A stretch of DNA of 58,362 nt from Burkholderiaceae bacterium (GTDB taxonomy: Bacteria; Pseudomonadota; Gammaproteobacteria; Burkholderiales; Burkholderiaceae_C). A program made the position numbers and the translations under genes. Location: NCBI GenBank assembly GCA_014879655.1, contig JACSRS010000056.1, forward strand, positions 1-58,362, given 5' to 3'. The notes below the pieces were generated by a model. The model was not told the origin of the DNA. It was given only the letters and a program-made list of their open reading frames with translations, and ran no database searches. Positions 43,666 to 52,910 of this stretch are shown one piece after another. The stretch's first letter is position 1. Every line of letters starts with the position of its first letter.

Positions 43666-45096
43666 TCAGTCTGAAGCGGCGAGCACGCGGCCGGGATTGA
43701 GCAGCCCGGTCGGATCCAGCGCCTGCTTGACAGCGCGCATCATGTCCAGTGCCACCGACGACTTGTAGCGGGGCAGCTTGCTGGCCTTGAGGCTGCCCAC
43801 GCCGTGCTCGGCCGAAATCGACCCGTGGTGGCGCGTCACGGCGTCGTAGACCAAGGTGTTGACCCAGTCTTCCTGCTCCCGCAGGAATGCGGCCGCGTCG
43901 CTGCCCTCGGGGGCCTGCACGTTGTAGTGCAGGTTGCCGTCGCCCAGATGGCCGAAATTGACCAGCCGCACGCCGGCGATGTTGCGCGCCAGCTGAGCGT
44001 CGGTTTCGGCAACGAAGTCGGGAATTCGCGAAATCGGCACCGAAATGTCGTGTTTGATGTTCAGGCCTTCCTGCGCCTGCGCCAGTGGAATGCTCTCGCG
44101 CAGGTGCCACAGGTGGCGCGCCTGGTTCAGGCTGGCGGCGACGATGGCATCGCTGACCAGGCCGCGGTCCATCGCGGCCGACAGCAGGTGTTCGAAGCGC
44201 GCCATCGCGTGGGGCTCGGACTCGTGGTCGGAGTTTTCCAGCAGCACGCACCAGGGCGAGTGGCGAAACATCGGCACATCCAGCTGCGGGAAGTGCTTGT
44301 CCACCAGGCTCAGTGCAAACTGCCCCATCACCTCAAAGCCGGTCAGGCCGGCGTCGAACTGCTTTTGCGCCAGCCCCAGCAGATCCACCGCCGCCTGCAT
44401 CGAAGGCACGGCCGCCCAGGCCGTCAGGCGGGCGGCGGGCAGCGGGTACAGCTTCAGTGTCGCAGCGGTGATGATGCCCAGCGTGCCTTCGCTGCCGATC
44501 ATCAGGTTGCGCAGGTCATAGCCGGTGTTGTCCTTGCGCAGGCCGGTCAGGCCGTGCCAGATGTCGCCGCTGGCGTTGACCACTTCCAGGCCCAGGCACA
44601 GGTCGCGCGTGTTGCCGTAGCGCAGTACCTGGGTGCCGCCGGCGTTGGTGGCCAGGTTGCCGCCGATGGTGCAGCTGCCCTCGGCCGCCAGGCTCAGCGG
44701 AAACAGCAGGTCGGCCGCTTCGGCGGCTTCCTGCAGATGCTGCAGCACGCAGCCGGCGTCGGCAGTGACCGTCAGGTTGGCCACGTCGATGCTGCGCACG
44801 GTGCTCATGCGCGTCAGGTTCAGCACGACCTGGCGGCCGGTGGTGTCGGGCACCGAGCCGACGGCCAGACCGGTGTTGCCGCCTTGCGGCACGATGCTGA
44901 CGTTCAGGTCGGCCTGCCGCGCCCGGCAGGCGCGCACCACCGCAGCCACTTCTTCGGTGTTGCCGGGGCGCACCACGGCCAGTGCCGTGCCTTGCGCGCG
45001 CTGGCGCCAGTCGCGGGTGTAGGCGCTCAGGTCGCCGTCGGTATAGACGTGGGCGGCGCCGGTGATCTGGCGCAGCGTGTCAAGCAGGTCCGTCAT
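43666..45096 (-). CDS. FAD-binding oxidase (D-2-hydroxyacid dehydrogenase, GlcD type)
   Basis: This 476-residue flavoprotein has a PCMH-type FAD domain (SIVPQGGNTGLAVGSVPD, EGSCTIGGNLATNAGG, MIGSEGTLGIITAATLKL) and a C-terminal FAD-linked oxidase domain with FGHLGDGNLHYN and SAEHGVG. The family oxidises D-lactate, D-2-hydroxyglutarate or glycolate; this chain is cytoplasmic and has no Fe-S domain. The substrate is not readable. Its ATG at 45096 overlaps the stop of the DUF2069 gene (ATGA), suggesting co-transcription. Confidence 0.93.
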   Translation of the reverse strand: MTDLLDTLRQITGAAHVYTDGDLSAYTRDWRQRAQGTALAVVRPGNTEEVAAVVRACRARQADLNVSIVPQGGNTGLAVGSVPDTTGRQVVLNLTRMSTVRSIDVANLTVTADAGCVLQHLQEAAEAADLLFPLSLAAEGSCTIGGNLATNAGGTQVLRYGNTRDLCLGLEVVNASGDIWHGLTGLRKDNTGYDLRNLMIGSEGTLGIITAATLKLYPLPAARLTAWAAVPSMQAAVDLLGLAQKQFDAGLTGFEVMGQFALSLVDKHFPQLDVPMFRHSPWCVLLENSDHESEPHAMARFEHLLSAAMDRGLVSDAIVAASLNQARHLWHLRESIPLAQAQEGLNIKHDISVPISRIPDFVAETDAQLARNIAGVRLVNFGHLGDGNLHYNVQAPEGSDAAAFLREQEDWVNTLVYDAVTRHHGSISAEHGVGSLKASKLPRYKSSVALDMMRAVKQALDPTGLLNPGRVLAASD

Positions 45097-45488
45097 GGCG
45101 CGGCAGCCGAAGGAACCCCGGTTTTCGCGGCCACGCTCTTCAGGCGAAGTTGCACGTGCATCACGCAGGCGGTGAACAGCACCAGGCACAGCAGCACTTC
45201 GAGCAGGGCCAGCCAGTTGCCGGGTGGCTTGTCACTCCAGGCGCGCACCACGCCTTCGATGAAGTACAGCCAGATCACCAGGCTCATCCAGCGGTAGGTG
45301 TACAGGCGGTTTTTCAGCAGGCCCGCCAGCGGAAAGCACAGCGGCAGCGCCTTCAGCGCCAGCCAGGAGCCACCGGGTCGCAGCGGCGCCAGCCACAGCT
45401 CCCAGGACAGGGTGAGCGCGATCAGCGCCAGCAGGCTGCCGACGGCCAGGGTGCGGGTCAGCCGGACGTAAGCGGAAGGGGTGTTCAT
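45093..45488 (-). CDS. DUF2069 small membrane protein
   Basis: This 131-residue protein has four predicted transmembrane helices and the family segment LPLCFPLAGLLKNRLYTYRW. Members are conserved in gamma- and beta-proteobacteria; role unknown. It starts 21 bp from the divergent YihY gene and overlaps the FAD oxidase gene. Confidence 0.9.
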   Translation of the reverse strand: MNTPSAYVRLTRTLAVGSLLALIALTLSWELWLAPLRPGGSWLALKALPLCFPLAGLLKNRLYTYRWMSLVIWLYFIEGVVRAWSDKPPGNWLALLEVLLCLVLFTACVMHVQLRLKSVAAKTGVPSAAAP

Positions 45489-45509
45489 TGCAATGGCATC
45501 ATAGCGGCC

Positions 45510-46781
45510 ATGAATCTGCCCGACTGGCGCGAAACCTTGCAGTCCCTGAAGGACTTTCCCTGGCTGGTCACCGCCCGCACCCTTCAGGAGCGTTTCCGTG
45601 AGGACCGCCTGGGGCTGACGGCCAGCAGCCTGACTTTCACCACCATCATTTCGCTGGTGCCGCTGTTCACCGTGCTGCTCGCAGTGTTCTCAGCATTCCC
45701 GGCTTTCGGCAAGTTGCAGGGCGCGATGCAGCAATGGATGTCCGACAGCCTGTTTCCCGAGTCGATTGCGCGGCAGGTGATGGGGTATCTGACACAGTTT
45801 TCAGCCAAAGCCAGCCGGGTCGGGGCCGTCGGCTTCGGTTTTCTGGTGCTGTCGGCGCTGTCGCTGGTGCTCACCATCGACCGCACGCTCAACGGTATCT
45901 GGCGCGTGCGGCGACCGCGGCCGCTGGCGCAGCGGGTGCTGATGTACTGGGCGGTGCTGACGCTGGGCCCGCTGGCGCTGGCCGCCTTGCTGGCGCTGAC
46001 CTCTTATGCAGTGTCGTCCTCGCGCGGGCTGGTGCAGGCGCTGCCGGCGGCGGTGAAATACGTGTTCGACCTCATCGAGTTCGGTCTCGTCGTCTGGGCT
46101 GTGTCGGGACTGTTCCGGTTTGTCCCCAACACGCATGTCAAGCGCAGGCACGCGTTGGCCGGTGCGCTGTTTTTTGCCATCGGACTGGAGGTGGCGAAGA
46201 AGGGGCTGGCGCTGTATCTGGGCATGATGCCCGGCATGTCGGCGATCTACGGCGCCTTTGTCGCAGTACCCATCCTGCTGCTGTGGATCTACATCGTCTG
46301 GGTGCTGGTGTTGCTCGGCGCGGTCATCGCGGCCTACCTGCCCAGCCTGATGGCCGGCGTGGAGCGACGCGGCGGTACGCCGGGCTGGCAGTTCCAGCTG
46401 GCCGTCGAGGCGATACAGGCACTCGACGCCGCCCGTTCGACCCCCGAAAAAGGCATGAACGTCGCTGACCTGGCGCTGCGCCTGCGGGTCGAGAGCCTGC
46501 AACTGGAGCCGGCGATCGATGCGCTGGTGAAGCTGGACTGGGTCGGCCAGCTGGAAGATGGTCGCCAGGTGCTGCTGGTCGATCTGGATCAGGTGGAGGC
46601 GCGCCCGCTGATCAACGCCCTGTTGCTGGGCGCCTCACCGAGCGTCGACGCCTTCGTGACCAACAGCCGTATCTCGGGACTGAAAGGTCTGGACCTGATC
46701 CGTAACCCCGGCAACGAGGTCGGGGAAAGCCTGGATCGGGGCGTCATGCCACCCGGAACGGCGCCCGCAGGAAGCCCCTGA
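45510..46781 (+). CDS. YihY/virulence factor BrkB family membrane protein
   Basis: This 423-residue protein has the YihY core of six transmembrane helices: LTASSLTFTTIISLVPLFTV, VPNTHVKRRHALAGALFFA, and YGAFVAVPILLLWIYIVWV. The C-terminal ~125 residues form a soluble winged-helix-like region (MNVADLALRLRVESLQLEPA). Older names (ribonuclease BN) are not supported. ATG 45510 starts MNLPDW. Its 3' end overlaps the P450 gene by 38 bp on the opposite strand. Confidence 0.92.
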   Translation: MNLPDWRETLQSLKDFPWLVTARTLQERFREDRLGLTASSLTFTTIISLVPLFTVLLAVFSAFPAFGKLQGAMQQWMSDSLFPESIARQVMGYLTQFSAKASRVGAVGFGFLVLSALSLVLTIDRTLNGIWRVRRPRPLAQRVLMYWAVLTLGPLALAALLALTSYAVSSSRGLVQALPAAVKYVFDLIEFGLVVWAVSGLFRFVPNTHVKRRHALAGALFFAIGLEVAKKGLALYLGMMPGMSAIYGAFVAVPILLLWIYIVWVLVLLGAVIAAYLPSLMAGVERRGGTPGWQFQLAVEAIQALDAARSTPEKGMNVADLALRLRVESLQLEPAIDALVKLDWVGQLEDGRQVLLVDLDQVEARPLINALLLGASPSVDAFVTNSRISGLKGLDLIRNPGNEVGESLDRGVMPPGTAPAGSP

Positions 46782-48069
46782 AACGGGCGCGCCCGCCGCG
46801 GGTGGGCGCTTGCGTGAGCTGGTAGCCGGGAAATCGCTGCAGAAAGCGGCCGACGGCGATGCGGCCCTCCAGCCGTGCCAGACTCAGGCCGGCGCACTGG
46901 TGGATGCCAAAACCGAAGGCCAGATGCCGGTTGTTGTCGCGGCGCAGGTCCAACTGCTCGGGGTTGGCAAAAAGCGCGGGATCGCGGTTGGCCGCACCGA
47001 TGCACAGCGTGACCAGCGCCCCGGCAGGCAACTGCACGCCACCCACCGAGGCGGGGCGCGTGGCACGCCGGTTGCCCAGCTGGTTGGACGATTCGAAGCG
47101 CAGGCACTCGTCGATTGCCAGCGTCAGCACATCTTCCAGCGCTGCCGCATCGCCGCAGTGTCGGGCCATGTCGGCAAGCAACTGCTCGCGAGCGGCCGGG
47201 TACTCCTGCAGCAGGATCAGCGCATTGCCGATCAGGTTGGTCGTGGTTTCGTGACCGGCGTTGAGCAGGAAGATGCAGTTATGCAGAAGCTCAGGCTCAC
47301 TGAGTTTTTCGCCGGCAGCCTCGCCCTGGATCAGGCGCGTCAGCACGTCGTGTTCGGGGTCGCCGGGGCGGCGGCGCCGTTCGGCCACCAGACCCTTGAG
47401 GTACGCCAGCATGTCCTGAACGGATCGGTTGCCCGCTTCCTGTTGCTGCGCGGTGAGCGCCGGCTCCAGCGCACCCAGTATCGCCAGCGACCATTGACGC
47501 AGCGGCCCGCGATCGGCCTGCGGCACGCCCAGCAGGTTGCCAATGACCTCGACCGGAATGGCAGCGGCAAAGTCCTCGATCAGATCGCCGCCGCTGCGCG
47601 ACTCGATGACTTGCAGCAGATGGTCGACCAGCGCAACCAGGCCCGGCTCCATTTCGGCAATGGCGCGGCGCGTCAGCGCGCCCATGATGAGCTTACGCAC
47701 CCGGGTGTGCAGCGGCGGATCGTTGAACACCAGACTGGTGGTGTGGTGCTCGTACAGGGGGGAGGGCGCCGTGTCGCTGCCGAAGGGCGGCTGGTTGTAT
47801 TTCGGCGCGAACTCCACCTTCTTGTCCGAGCTGAACGTCTGTGCGTCCCGGTAGACCGCCATCAGGTCGCTGTGGCGCGTCAGAAACCAGGAGCCGTCGG
47901 GCAACTGTCGCACCGGATCGGTTTCGCGCAGCAGCGCGTAGACCGGATAGGGGTTGGCCAGAAAGTCGGCGGGCAGGGCGCGCAGGTCAAAGTCGGCGGC
48001 GATCGCTGCGGCGCGCGCTGCGCTCATCGGCGGTGTCACCATTTCTGCAACAGACACAGGCGCTGCCAT
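46744..48069 (-). CDS. Cytochrome P450
   Basis: This 441-residue bacterial-type soluble P450 has the I-helix AGHETTTNLIG, the K-helix ECLRFESSNQ (ExxR) and the heme loop FGFGIHQCAGLSLARLEGR with the Cys thiolate at about residue 392. No fused reductase is present, so it needs separate electron donors, none of which is nearby. The start ATG overlaps the hydrolase stop as TAATG. It is last in the metY-hydrolase-P450 set. The substrate is unknown. Confidence 0.95.
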   Translation of the reverse strand: MAAPVSVAEMVTPPMSAARAAAIAADFDLRALPADFLANPYPVYALLRETDPVRQLPDGSWFLTRHSDLMAVYRDAQTFSSDKKVEFAPKYNQPPFGSDTAPSPLYEHHTTSLVFNDPPLHTRVRKLIMGALTRRAIAEMEPGLVALVDHLLQVIESRSGGDLIEDFAAAIPVEVIGNLLGVPQADRGPLRQWSLAILGALEPALTAQQQEAGNRSVQDMLAYLKGLVAERRRRPGDPEHDVLTRLIQGEAAGEKLSEPELLHNCIFLLNAGHETTTNLIGNALILLQEYPAAREQLLADMARHCGDAAALEDVLTLAIDECLRFESSNQLGNRRATRPASVGGVQLPAGALVTLCIGAANRDPALFANPEQLDLRRDNNRHLAFGFGIHQCAGLSLARLEGRIAVGRFLQRFPGYQLTQAPTRGGRARFRGFLRAPFRVA

Positions 48070-48887
48070 TACGAACGCAGGAAGTCCCTGATCGCGAAAA
48101 GCGTCTCGTCGGGCGTCTCGGTCATCTGGTGGTGCCCGACCGGCAAGGTGGCAATCCGCACGGTCTTGCCCGAATCGCGCGCCTTGCCGATCAGGCCCTG
48201 CGCGGCTTTGGCCGGTGTCATCTGGTCCTGGGCGCCAAGCACGAACAGCACCGGGCAGGTGATCTGGCTGATGGCTGTCTCGCCATTGGCGTAACTGTCG
48301 CAGGCCTTGAAGCCGCGATGGAACACGTTGACCTTGGGGTTGCTCGCCAGCACACGACGCCCCAGCGCCATGTTGGCACCATAGACCCAGGTACCCGGCC
48401 CCAGTGCCGACGGCGGTGCAGACAGCGTCGAGCGAGAAAAAACGTTGATCATGGTCAGCGCCTTCATCGGTTCGTTCAGCGAGGCTTCGATCAGCGCCGG
48501 CGACACTTTCATCGGGAAGGCTGTGCCGACCAGCACCAGATGGCTGACTCGTTCCTTCAACCGGGCAGCGGCTTCCAGCGAGATCAGCGAGCCCCAGCTG
48601 TGGCCGATCAGCGCCGCCTGTTGCACGCCGGCAGCGTCCAGCAGCGCAGCGATGAAGTCGGCGGCTTCCTCCACCGTGGACGGTGCCTCGCCTGCGCTGC
48701 GGCAATGACCGGGCAGATCGACTGCCAGCACATTCCAGCCGTGATGGGCCAGATAGCGGCTCTGCAGAATCCAGACGCTGTGGTCATTGAGCACGCCGTG
48801 GATGAAGACGACGGTCGGCTTGGCCGCATCGAAGGCCTTGCCCCCGGTGTAGCAATAAGTGGGGGTGTTGTTGACGGTGAGGATCAT
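48069..48887 (-). CDS. Alpha/beta hydrolase
   Basis: This 272-residue hydrolase has VVFIHGVLNDHSVW (oxyanion region), nucleophile elbow GHSWGSL, Asp in VLGAQDQMTP and His in LPVGHHQMTE, which completes the Ser-Asp-His triad. No signal peptide is seen, so it is cytoplasmic. The substrate could be an ester or related small molecule. Its ATG overlaps the metY stop (ATGA) and its stop overlaps the P450 start, so translation is probably coupled in this three-gene operon. Confidence 0.94.
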   Translation of the reverse strand: MILTVNNTPTYCYTGGKAFDAAKPTVVFIHGVLNDHSVWILQSRYLAHHGWNVLAVDLPGHCRSAGEAPSTVEEAADFIAALLDAAGVQQAALIGHSWGSLISLEAAARLKERVSHLVLVGTAFPMKVSPALIEASLNEPMKALTMINVFSRSTLSAPPSALGPGTWVYGANMALGRRVLASNPKVNVFHRGFKACDSYANGETAISQITCPVLFVLGAQDQMTPAKAAQGLIGKARDSGKTVRIATLPVGHHQMTETPDETLFAIRDFLRS

Positions 48888-50191
48888 GCTGCTTTCTCCG
48901 CAGCCTTGAGGGCACGTTTCAGGTCGTCGATCAGGTCGTCCGGATCTTCCAGTCCGATGGATAGGCGGATCGTGCCCTGGGTGATGCCGGCGCCGGCCAG
49001 GGCTTCATCGCTCATGCGGAAATGCGTGGTGCTGGCCGGGTGGATCACCAGCGAGCGGCAGTCGCCCACGTTGGCCAGGTGGCTGAACACCTTCAGCGTT
49101 TCGATGAACTTCTTGCCCTGTTCACGGTTGCCCTTGAGGTCGAAGCTGAACACCGAGCCGGCGCCACGCGGCAGCAGCTTTTGCGCCAGCGCATGGCTGG
49201 GGTGGCTTTCCAGTAGCGGGTGGCCGACACGCGCCACGAAGGGCTGGCCGGCCAGGAACTCCACCACCTTGCGCGTGTTCTCCATGTGCCGCGCCATGCG
49301 CAGCGACAGCGTCTCGATGCCTTGCAGGATCAGCCACGCGGTGTGCGGGCTCATGCAGGCACCGAAGTCGCGCAGACCCTCGCGCCGGGCGCGCAGCAGA
49401 AAGGCGCCGATGGTGCTTTCTTCGCTGAAGACCATGTTGTGAAAGCCGTCGTAGGCCGTGGTCAGCTCGGCAAAGCGGCCACGGGTGGCCGGGCCCTCCC
49501 AGTCGAAACTGCCGCCATCGACCACCACGCCGCCGATCACCGTGCCGTGACCGGAGAGGAACTTGGTGGCCGAATGGTAGATCAGGTCGGCGCCGTGCTC
49601 GAACGGCTTGATCAGCCACGGCGTGGTCAGCGTGGAGTCGACCAGCAGCGGCACGCCGGCCTCGTGCGCCATGGCGCTGACGGTGGGGATGTCCAGCACG
49701 TCTAGGCCGGGGTTGCCCACTGTTTCGCCGAAAAAAAGTTTGGTCTCGGGCCGAACGGCCGCGCGCCAGCCATCAATGTCGCCCGGCTGCACGAAGGTGG
49801 TTTCGATGCCAAAGCGCCGCAGGGTGTAGTGCAGCAGGTTTTGCGAGCCGCCATACAGCGCGGTGGAGGCGACGATGTGCGAACCAGCGCCCATCAGCGT
49901 GGCGATGGCCAGGTGCAGCGCCGCCTGGCCGCTGGCAGTGGCAATGGCGCCGATGCCGTCCTCCAGCGCCGCCATCCTTTGCTCGAACACCGCATTGGTC
50001 GGGTTGCTGATGCGGCTGTAGACGTGGCCGGCGCGCTCCAGGTTGAACAACGAGGCGGCGTGGTCGCTGGACTCGAAAACAAAGGAAGTGGTCAGGTGGA
50101 TCGGTACCGCGCGCGCGCCGGTGGCGGGGTCGGGTGCGGCGCCGGCGTGCAGCGCCAGCGTGTCAAAACCGGGGTCGGAATAACCGGGCAT
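48884..50191 (-). CDS. metY: O-acetylhomoserine sulfhydrylase / aminocarboxypropyltransferase
   Basis: This 435-residue PLP enzyme of the Cys/Met metabolism family makes homocysteine from O-acyl-homoserine and sulfide. It has SRISNPTNAVFEQRMAALE, ATASGQAAL, DSTLTTPWLIKPFEHGAD and the PLP-binding YHSATKFLSGHG (Lys210). Length about 430 is typical of MetY and longer than MetB/MetZ. It starts at ATG 50191 and heads the metY-hydrolase-P450 set. No SAM riboswitch was recognised in the 125-bp gap to the divergent CBS gene. Confidence 0.93.
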   Translation of the reverse strand: MPGYSDPGFDTLALHAGAAPDPATGARAVPIHLTTSFVFESSDHAASLFNLERAGHVYSRISNPTNAVFEQRMAALEDGIGAIATASGQAALHLAIATLMGAGSHIVASTALYGGSQNLLHYTLRRFGIETTFVQPGDIDGWRAAVRPETKLFFGETVGNPGLDVLDIPTVSAMAHEAGVPLLVDSTLTTPWLIKPFEHGADLIYHSATKFLSGHGTVIGGVVVDGGSFDWEGPATRGRFAELTTAYDGFHNMVFSEESTIGAFLLRARREGLRDFGACMSPHTAWLILQGIETLSLRMARHMENTRKVVEFLAGQPFVARVGHPLLESHPSHALAQKLLPRGAGSVFSFDLKGNREQGKKFIETLKVFSHLANVGDCRSLVIHPASTTHFRMSDEALAGAGITQGTIRLSIGLEDPDDLIDDLKRALKAAEKAA

Positions 50192-50316
50192 TCAAGGTCT
50201 CCATCAGGGCAGGGCAAAGCCAAAAACGAAAGTGATGACTTTACGGGTGTTGTTTGCCATCATTGTGGGCTATATTGTTTTGCCATAAACCTGAATCGGG
50301 GACCCGGAGAAAAACC

Positions 50317-50787
50317 ATGAAAGTCAGCGACATCCTGCGCGTCAAGGGCAACACCCTCTACACCGTTCATCCGGACGAACCGCTGGTCAATGCGGTCCGG
50401 GTGATGGCCGAAAAGGACATCGGCTCGCTGGTGGTGATGGAGCATGGCGACCTGGTCGGCATGCTGACCTTCCGCGAAGTGATCCAGATGGTGGTCAGCA
50501 ACGCCGGCCAGCTGGGGACCACGCTGGTGCGCAAGGCCATGGATGACCATCCGCTGACCTGCACCTCCGAGACCGACATGGACGAGGTGCGCCGCATGAT
50601 GCTTGACCGCCATGCCCGCTACATGCCGGTGATGGACCGGCGCATGCTGATGGGCGTGATCAGCTTCTACGACGTTGCCAAGGCGGTCGTGGACAGCCAG
50701 AACTTCGAAAACCAGATGCTCAAGGCCTACATCCGCGACTGGCCGGCAGACGAATCCGAAGCCAAAGCCGGCTCGCCGCTGCCCTGA
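50317..50787 (+). CDS. Two-CBS-domain protein
   Basis: This 156-residue protein consists of two CBS repeats (VKGNTLYTVHPDEPLVNAVR with GSLVVMEHGDLVGMLTFREV; and HPLTCTSETDMDEVRRMMLD with RYMPVMDRRMLMGVISFYDV). CBS pairs bind adenine nucleotides and act as energy sensors. ATG 50317 follows CCGGAG; the open frame upstream is not family-like. It stands alone and is convergent with phaZ. Partner unknown. Confidence 0.9.
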   Translation: MKVSDILRVKGNTLYTVHPDEPLVNAVRVMAEKDIGSLVVMEHGDLVGMLTFREVIQMVVSNAGQLGTTLVRKAMDDHPLTCTSETDMDEVRRMMLDRHARYMPVMDRRMLMGVISFYDVAKAVVDSQNFENQMLKAYIRDWPADESEAKAGSPLP

Positions 50788-50856
50788 CCCGGACCGGGCC
50801 GCCGCCGCGTGGGTCGGCCTGCCAGCCCGACCAACCGCCGGAACCCGGACCCGGCT

Positions 50857-52074
50857 TCAGCCGGCGCTCGCGTGGATGGCTTCACGCACCCGCGGATAGA
50901 TCTGCTGGTTCCATTTCCGGCCGCTGAACACGCCATAGTGCCCCACGCCGGTCTGGACGTGGTGGTTTTTCAGGTAGGGCCGGATGCTGGGACACAGGTC
51001 GTGGGCGGCCACGGTCTGCCCCACGGAACAGATGTCGTCGCGCTCACCCTCCACCGTGAACAATGCCGTGCGACGGATCGCCGCCGTGTTGACGGTGCGG
51101 TCCCGGTAGCTCAGCGCGCCGCGGGCCAGATCGAAGGTCTGGAACACCTTGGCCACAGTCTCCAGATAGAACTCGGCCGGCAGGTCGTTCACGGCGAGGT
51201 ATTCGTCGTAAAAATCCTGAATCACCCTGGCCTGCTCGACGTTGCCTTCCACCAGGTGTTCGTACATGTGCTTGAACGCCTGCTTGTGCCGCTCGGGGTT
51301 CATGCTCATGAAGGCCGTCAGCTGCACGAAGCCAGGGTAGACGCGGCGCATGAAGCCGGCGTGTGGCAGCGGCACGCGACTGATCAGGTTTTTTTCGAAC
51401 CATTCGATCGGCTTGCTCATGGCCAGCGTGTTCACGCCGGTCGGGTTGATGCGGCAATCGACCGGCCCGGCCATCAGCGTCAGGCTGCGCGGCTGTGCCG
51501 GGTGATCGTCTTCGGCCATCACGGCTGTGGCGGCCAGCGCGGCCACGCAGGGCTGGCACACGGCGACGACGTGGGCGCCCGGGCCAATCGCCGCGATGAA
51601 GCGGATCATGTGATCGATGTAGTCGTCCAGACTGAAGCCGCCTTTGCTCAGCGGCACATCCCGGGCGTTGTGCCAGTCGGTGATGTAGACGTCATGGTCC
51701 TGCAGCAGCGTGCGCGCTGTCTCGCGCAGCAAGGTGGCAAAGTGCCCCGACAAAGGCGCCACCAGCAACACCGCCGGCTGCGCTTCACCCACGGTGTGGG
51801 CCTTGCGAAAGCGCAGCAGCGTGCCGAACGGGGCCGTCATGACGGTTTCTTCGATGACGGGAACCGGTTCGCCGGCCACCGTCACCGCCTGGATGTCATA
51901 GGCCGGGCGGCTGTGCGTCAGACGCAGGCGGGAGACGACCTCGTTGACGGCTGACAGGCGCCGCACCAGGCTGCGTTCGGTTTTTTCCAGCCACAGGTTG
52001 GCGCTCAGCGATTGCGCGAGCAGGCGGAGCGGCGACATCAGGTCGGACTGGAACTGGTAGGCCTGATAAAGCAT
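50857..52074 (-). CDS. phaZ: Intracellular polyhydroxyalkanoate depolymerase
   Basis: This 405-residue enzyme breaks down stored PHA/PHB granules. The family signature is a Cys nucleophile in place of Ser: AVCQPCV (Cys173), preceded by the oxyanion-side PLSGHFATLLRETA, and followed by Asp in FTVEGERDDICSVG and a His in GVGHYGVFSGRKW. No signal peptide is seen, which fits the intracellular type. ATG 52074 gives MLYQAYQFQSDLM, the usual start. A monocistronic layout is likely; GST lies divergent 134 bp away. Confidence 0.94.
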   Translation of the reverse strand: MLYQAYQFQSDLMSPLRLLAQSLSANLWLEKTERSLVRRLSAVNEVVSRLRLTHSRPAYDIQAVTVAGEPVPVIEETVMTAPFGTLLRFRKAHTVGEAQPAVLLVAPLSGHFATLLRETARTLLQDHDVYITDWHNARDVPLSKGGFSLDDYIDHMIRFIAAIGPGAHVVAVCQPCVAALAATAVMAEDDHPAQPRSLTLMAGPVDCRINPTGVNTLAMSKPIEWFEKNLISRVPLPHAGFMRRVYPGFVQLTAFMSMNPERHKQAFKHMYEHLVEGNVEQARVIQDFYDEYLAVNDLPAEFYLETVAKVFQTFDLARGALSYRDRTVNTAAIRRTALFTVEGERDDICSVGQTVAAHDLCPSIRPYLKNHHVQTGVGHYGVFSGRKWNQQIYPRVREAIHASAG

Positions 52075-52208
52075 GGGTTTCCTGAAGAAAGGGGTCGTGT
52101 CGCGGCTGTTGCAGGCAATTTGCGGGCCAGGCATGCATGCCCCGCCTTGGTGCGCCCCGATCTGGCACAGCCCTTGCGTCCTGCCGTGGCATTGCCAGGA
52201 GATGTTTC

Positions 52209-52865
52209 ATGCCCAAAACCGTCCTTACCATCAGCAGCCGCAACTATGGCGCCTGGGCCCTGCGAGGCTGGCTGATGGCCAGACTGGCAAAGCTCGATTT
52301 CACCGAGCACGTAGTGCCGCCGGACGATCCGGCGATGAAAGCCGAGATCCTGCTGCTCTCGCCGTCGATGCTGGTGCCCTCGCTGCAGCACCAGGGCCTG
52401 AAAGTCTGGGACACGCTGGCCATCGGCGAGTACCTGCACGAGATCAAGCCCAGGGCCGGCCTGTTGCCCGCCGACGCGGCCGCCCGCTCGCACTGCCGCT
52501 CGATCTGCGGCGAGATGCACTCGGGCTTCAGTTCCATGCGCTCGGCCATGCCGATGAACATCAAGGCGCACTTCCCCGGATACAAGGTGTGGTCGCGCGC
52601 GCAGGGCGACATCGCCCGCGTGGTTGAAATCTGGAAAGAATGCCTGGCCCGGTACGGCGGGCCCTATCTGTTCGGCGCGCAGCCGTGCATGGCCGACGCC
52701 ATGTACGCGCCGGTGGTGACCCGCTTTCTGACTTACGACATCGCGCTCGATCCGGACTGCGCAGCCTACTGCCAGACGGTCATGGCGTTGCCGGCGATGC
52801 AGGAGTGGGTGGCAGCGGCCCAGCTCGAACCGGACGAGATGGACGAACTCGAAGCCGAGTTCTGA
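52209..52865 (+). CDS. Glutathione S-transferase family protein
   Basis: This 218-residue protein has a thioredoxin-like N-terminal domain (LTISSRNYGAWALRGWLMAR, then SPSMLVPSLQHQGLKVWDTL with the cis-Pro/Ser Glu-GSH site) and an all-helical C-terminal domain with AQPCMADAMYAPVV. The N-terminal Ser-Arg-Asn-Tyr segment supplies the GSH-activating residue. Family name is secure; the substrate is unknown. ATG 52209 follows AGGAG. It is followed by a hairpin and a convergent cupin gene. Confidence 0.91.
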   Translation: MPKTVLTISSRNYGAWALRGWLMARLAKLDFTEHVVPPDDPAMKAEILLLSPSMLVPSLQHQGLKVWDTLAIGEYLHEIKPRAGLLPADAAARSHCRSICGEMHSGFSSMRSAMPMNIKAHFPGYKVWSRAQGDIARVVEIWKECLARYGGPYLFGAQPCMADAMYAPVVTRFLTYDIALDPDCAAYCQTVMALPAMQEWVAAAQLEPDEMDELEAEF

Positions 52866-52868
52866 GCA

Positions 52869-52905
52869 TCGGGTGGGCGGCCCGGGCGCAACGCGCCCAT
52901 CCCGA
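52869..52905. terminator. Possible bidirectional terminator hairpin
   Basis: TCGGGTGGGCG (52869-52879) pairs with CGCCCATCCCGA (52894-52905), with one bulge, across the 45-bp gap between the convergent GST and cupin genes. It lacks a T-run, so the call is tentative. Confidence 0.4.
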
Positions 52906-52910
52906 TTGCC

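Noticed and set aside
50192-50316. SAM riboswitch or clear promoter before metY / CBS gene
   Set aside because: No recognisable riboswitch core. TATATT at 50271-50276 lacks a well-spaced -35.
50800-50850. GGTCGG/CCGACC hairpin between the CBS and phaZ genes as a terminator
   Set aside because: Stem only six base pairs and no T-run.
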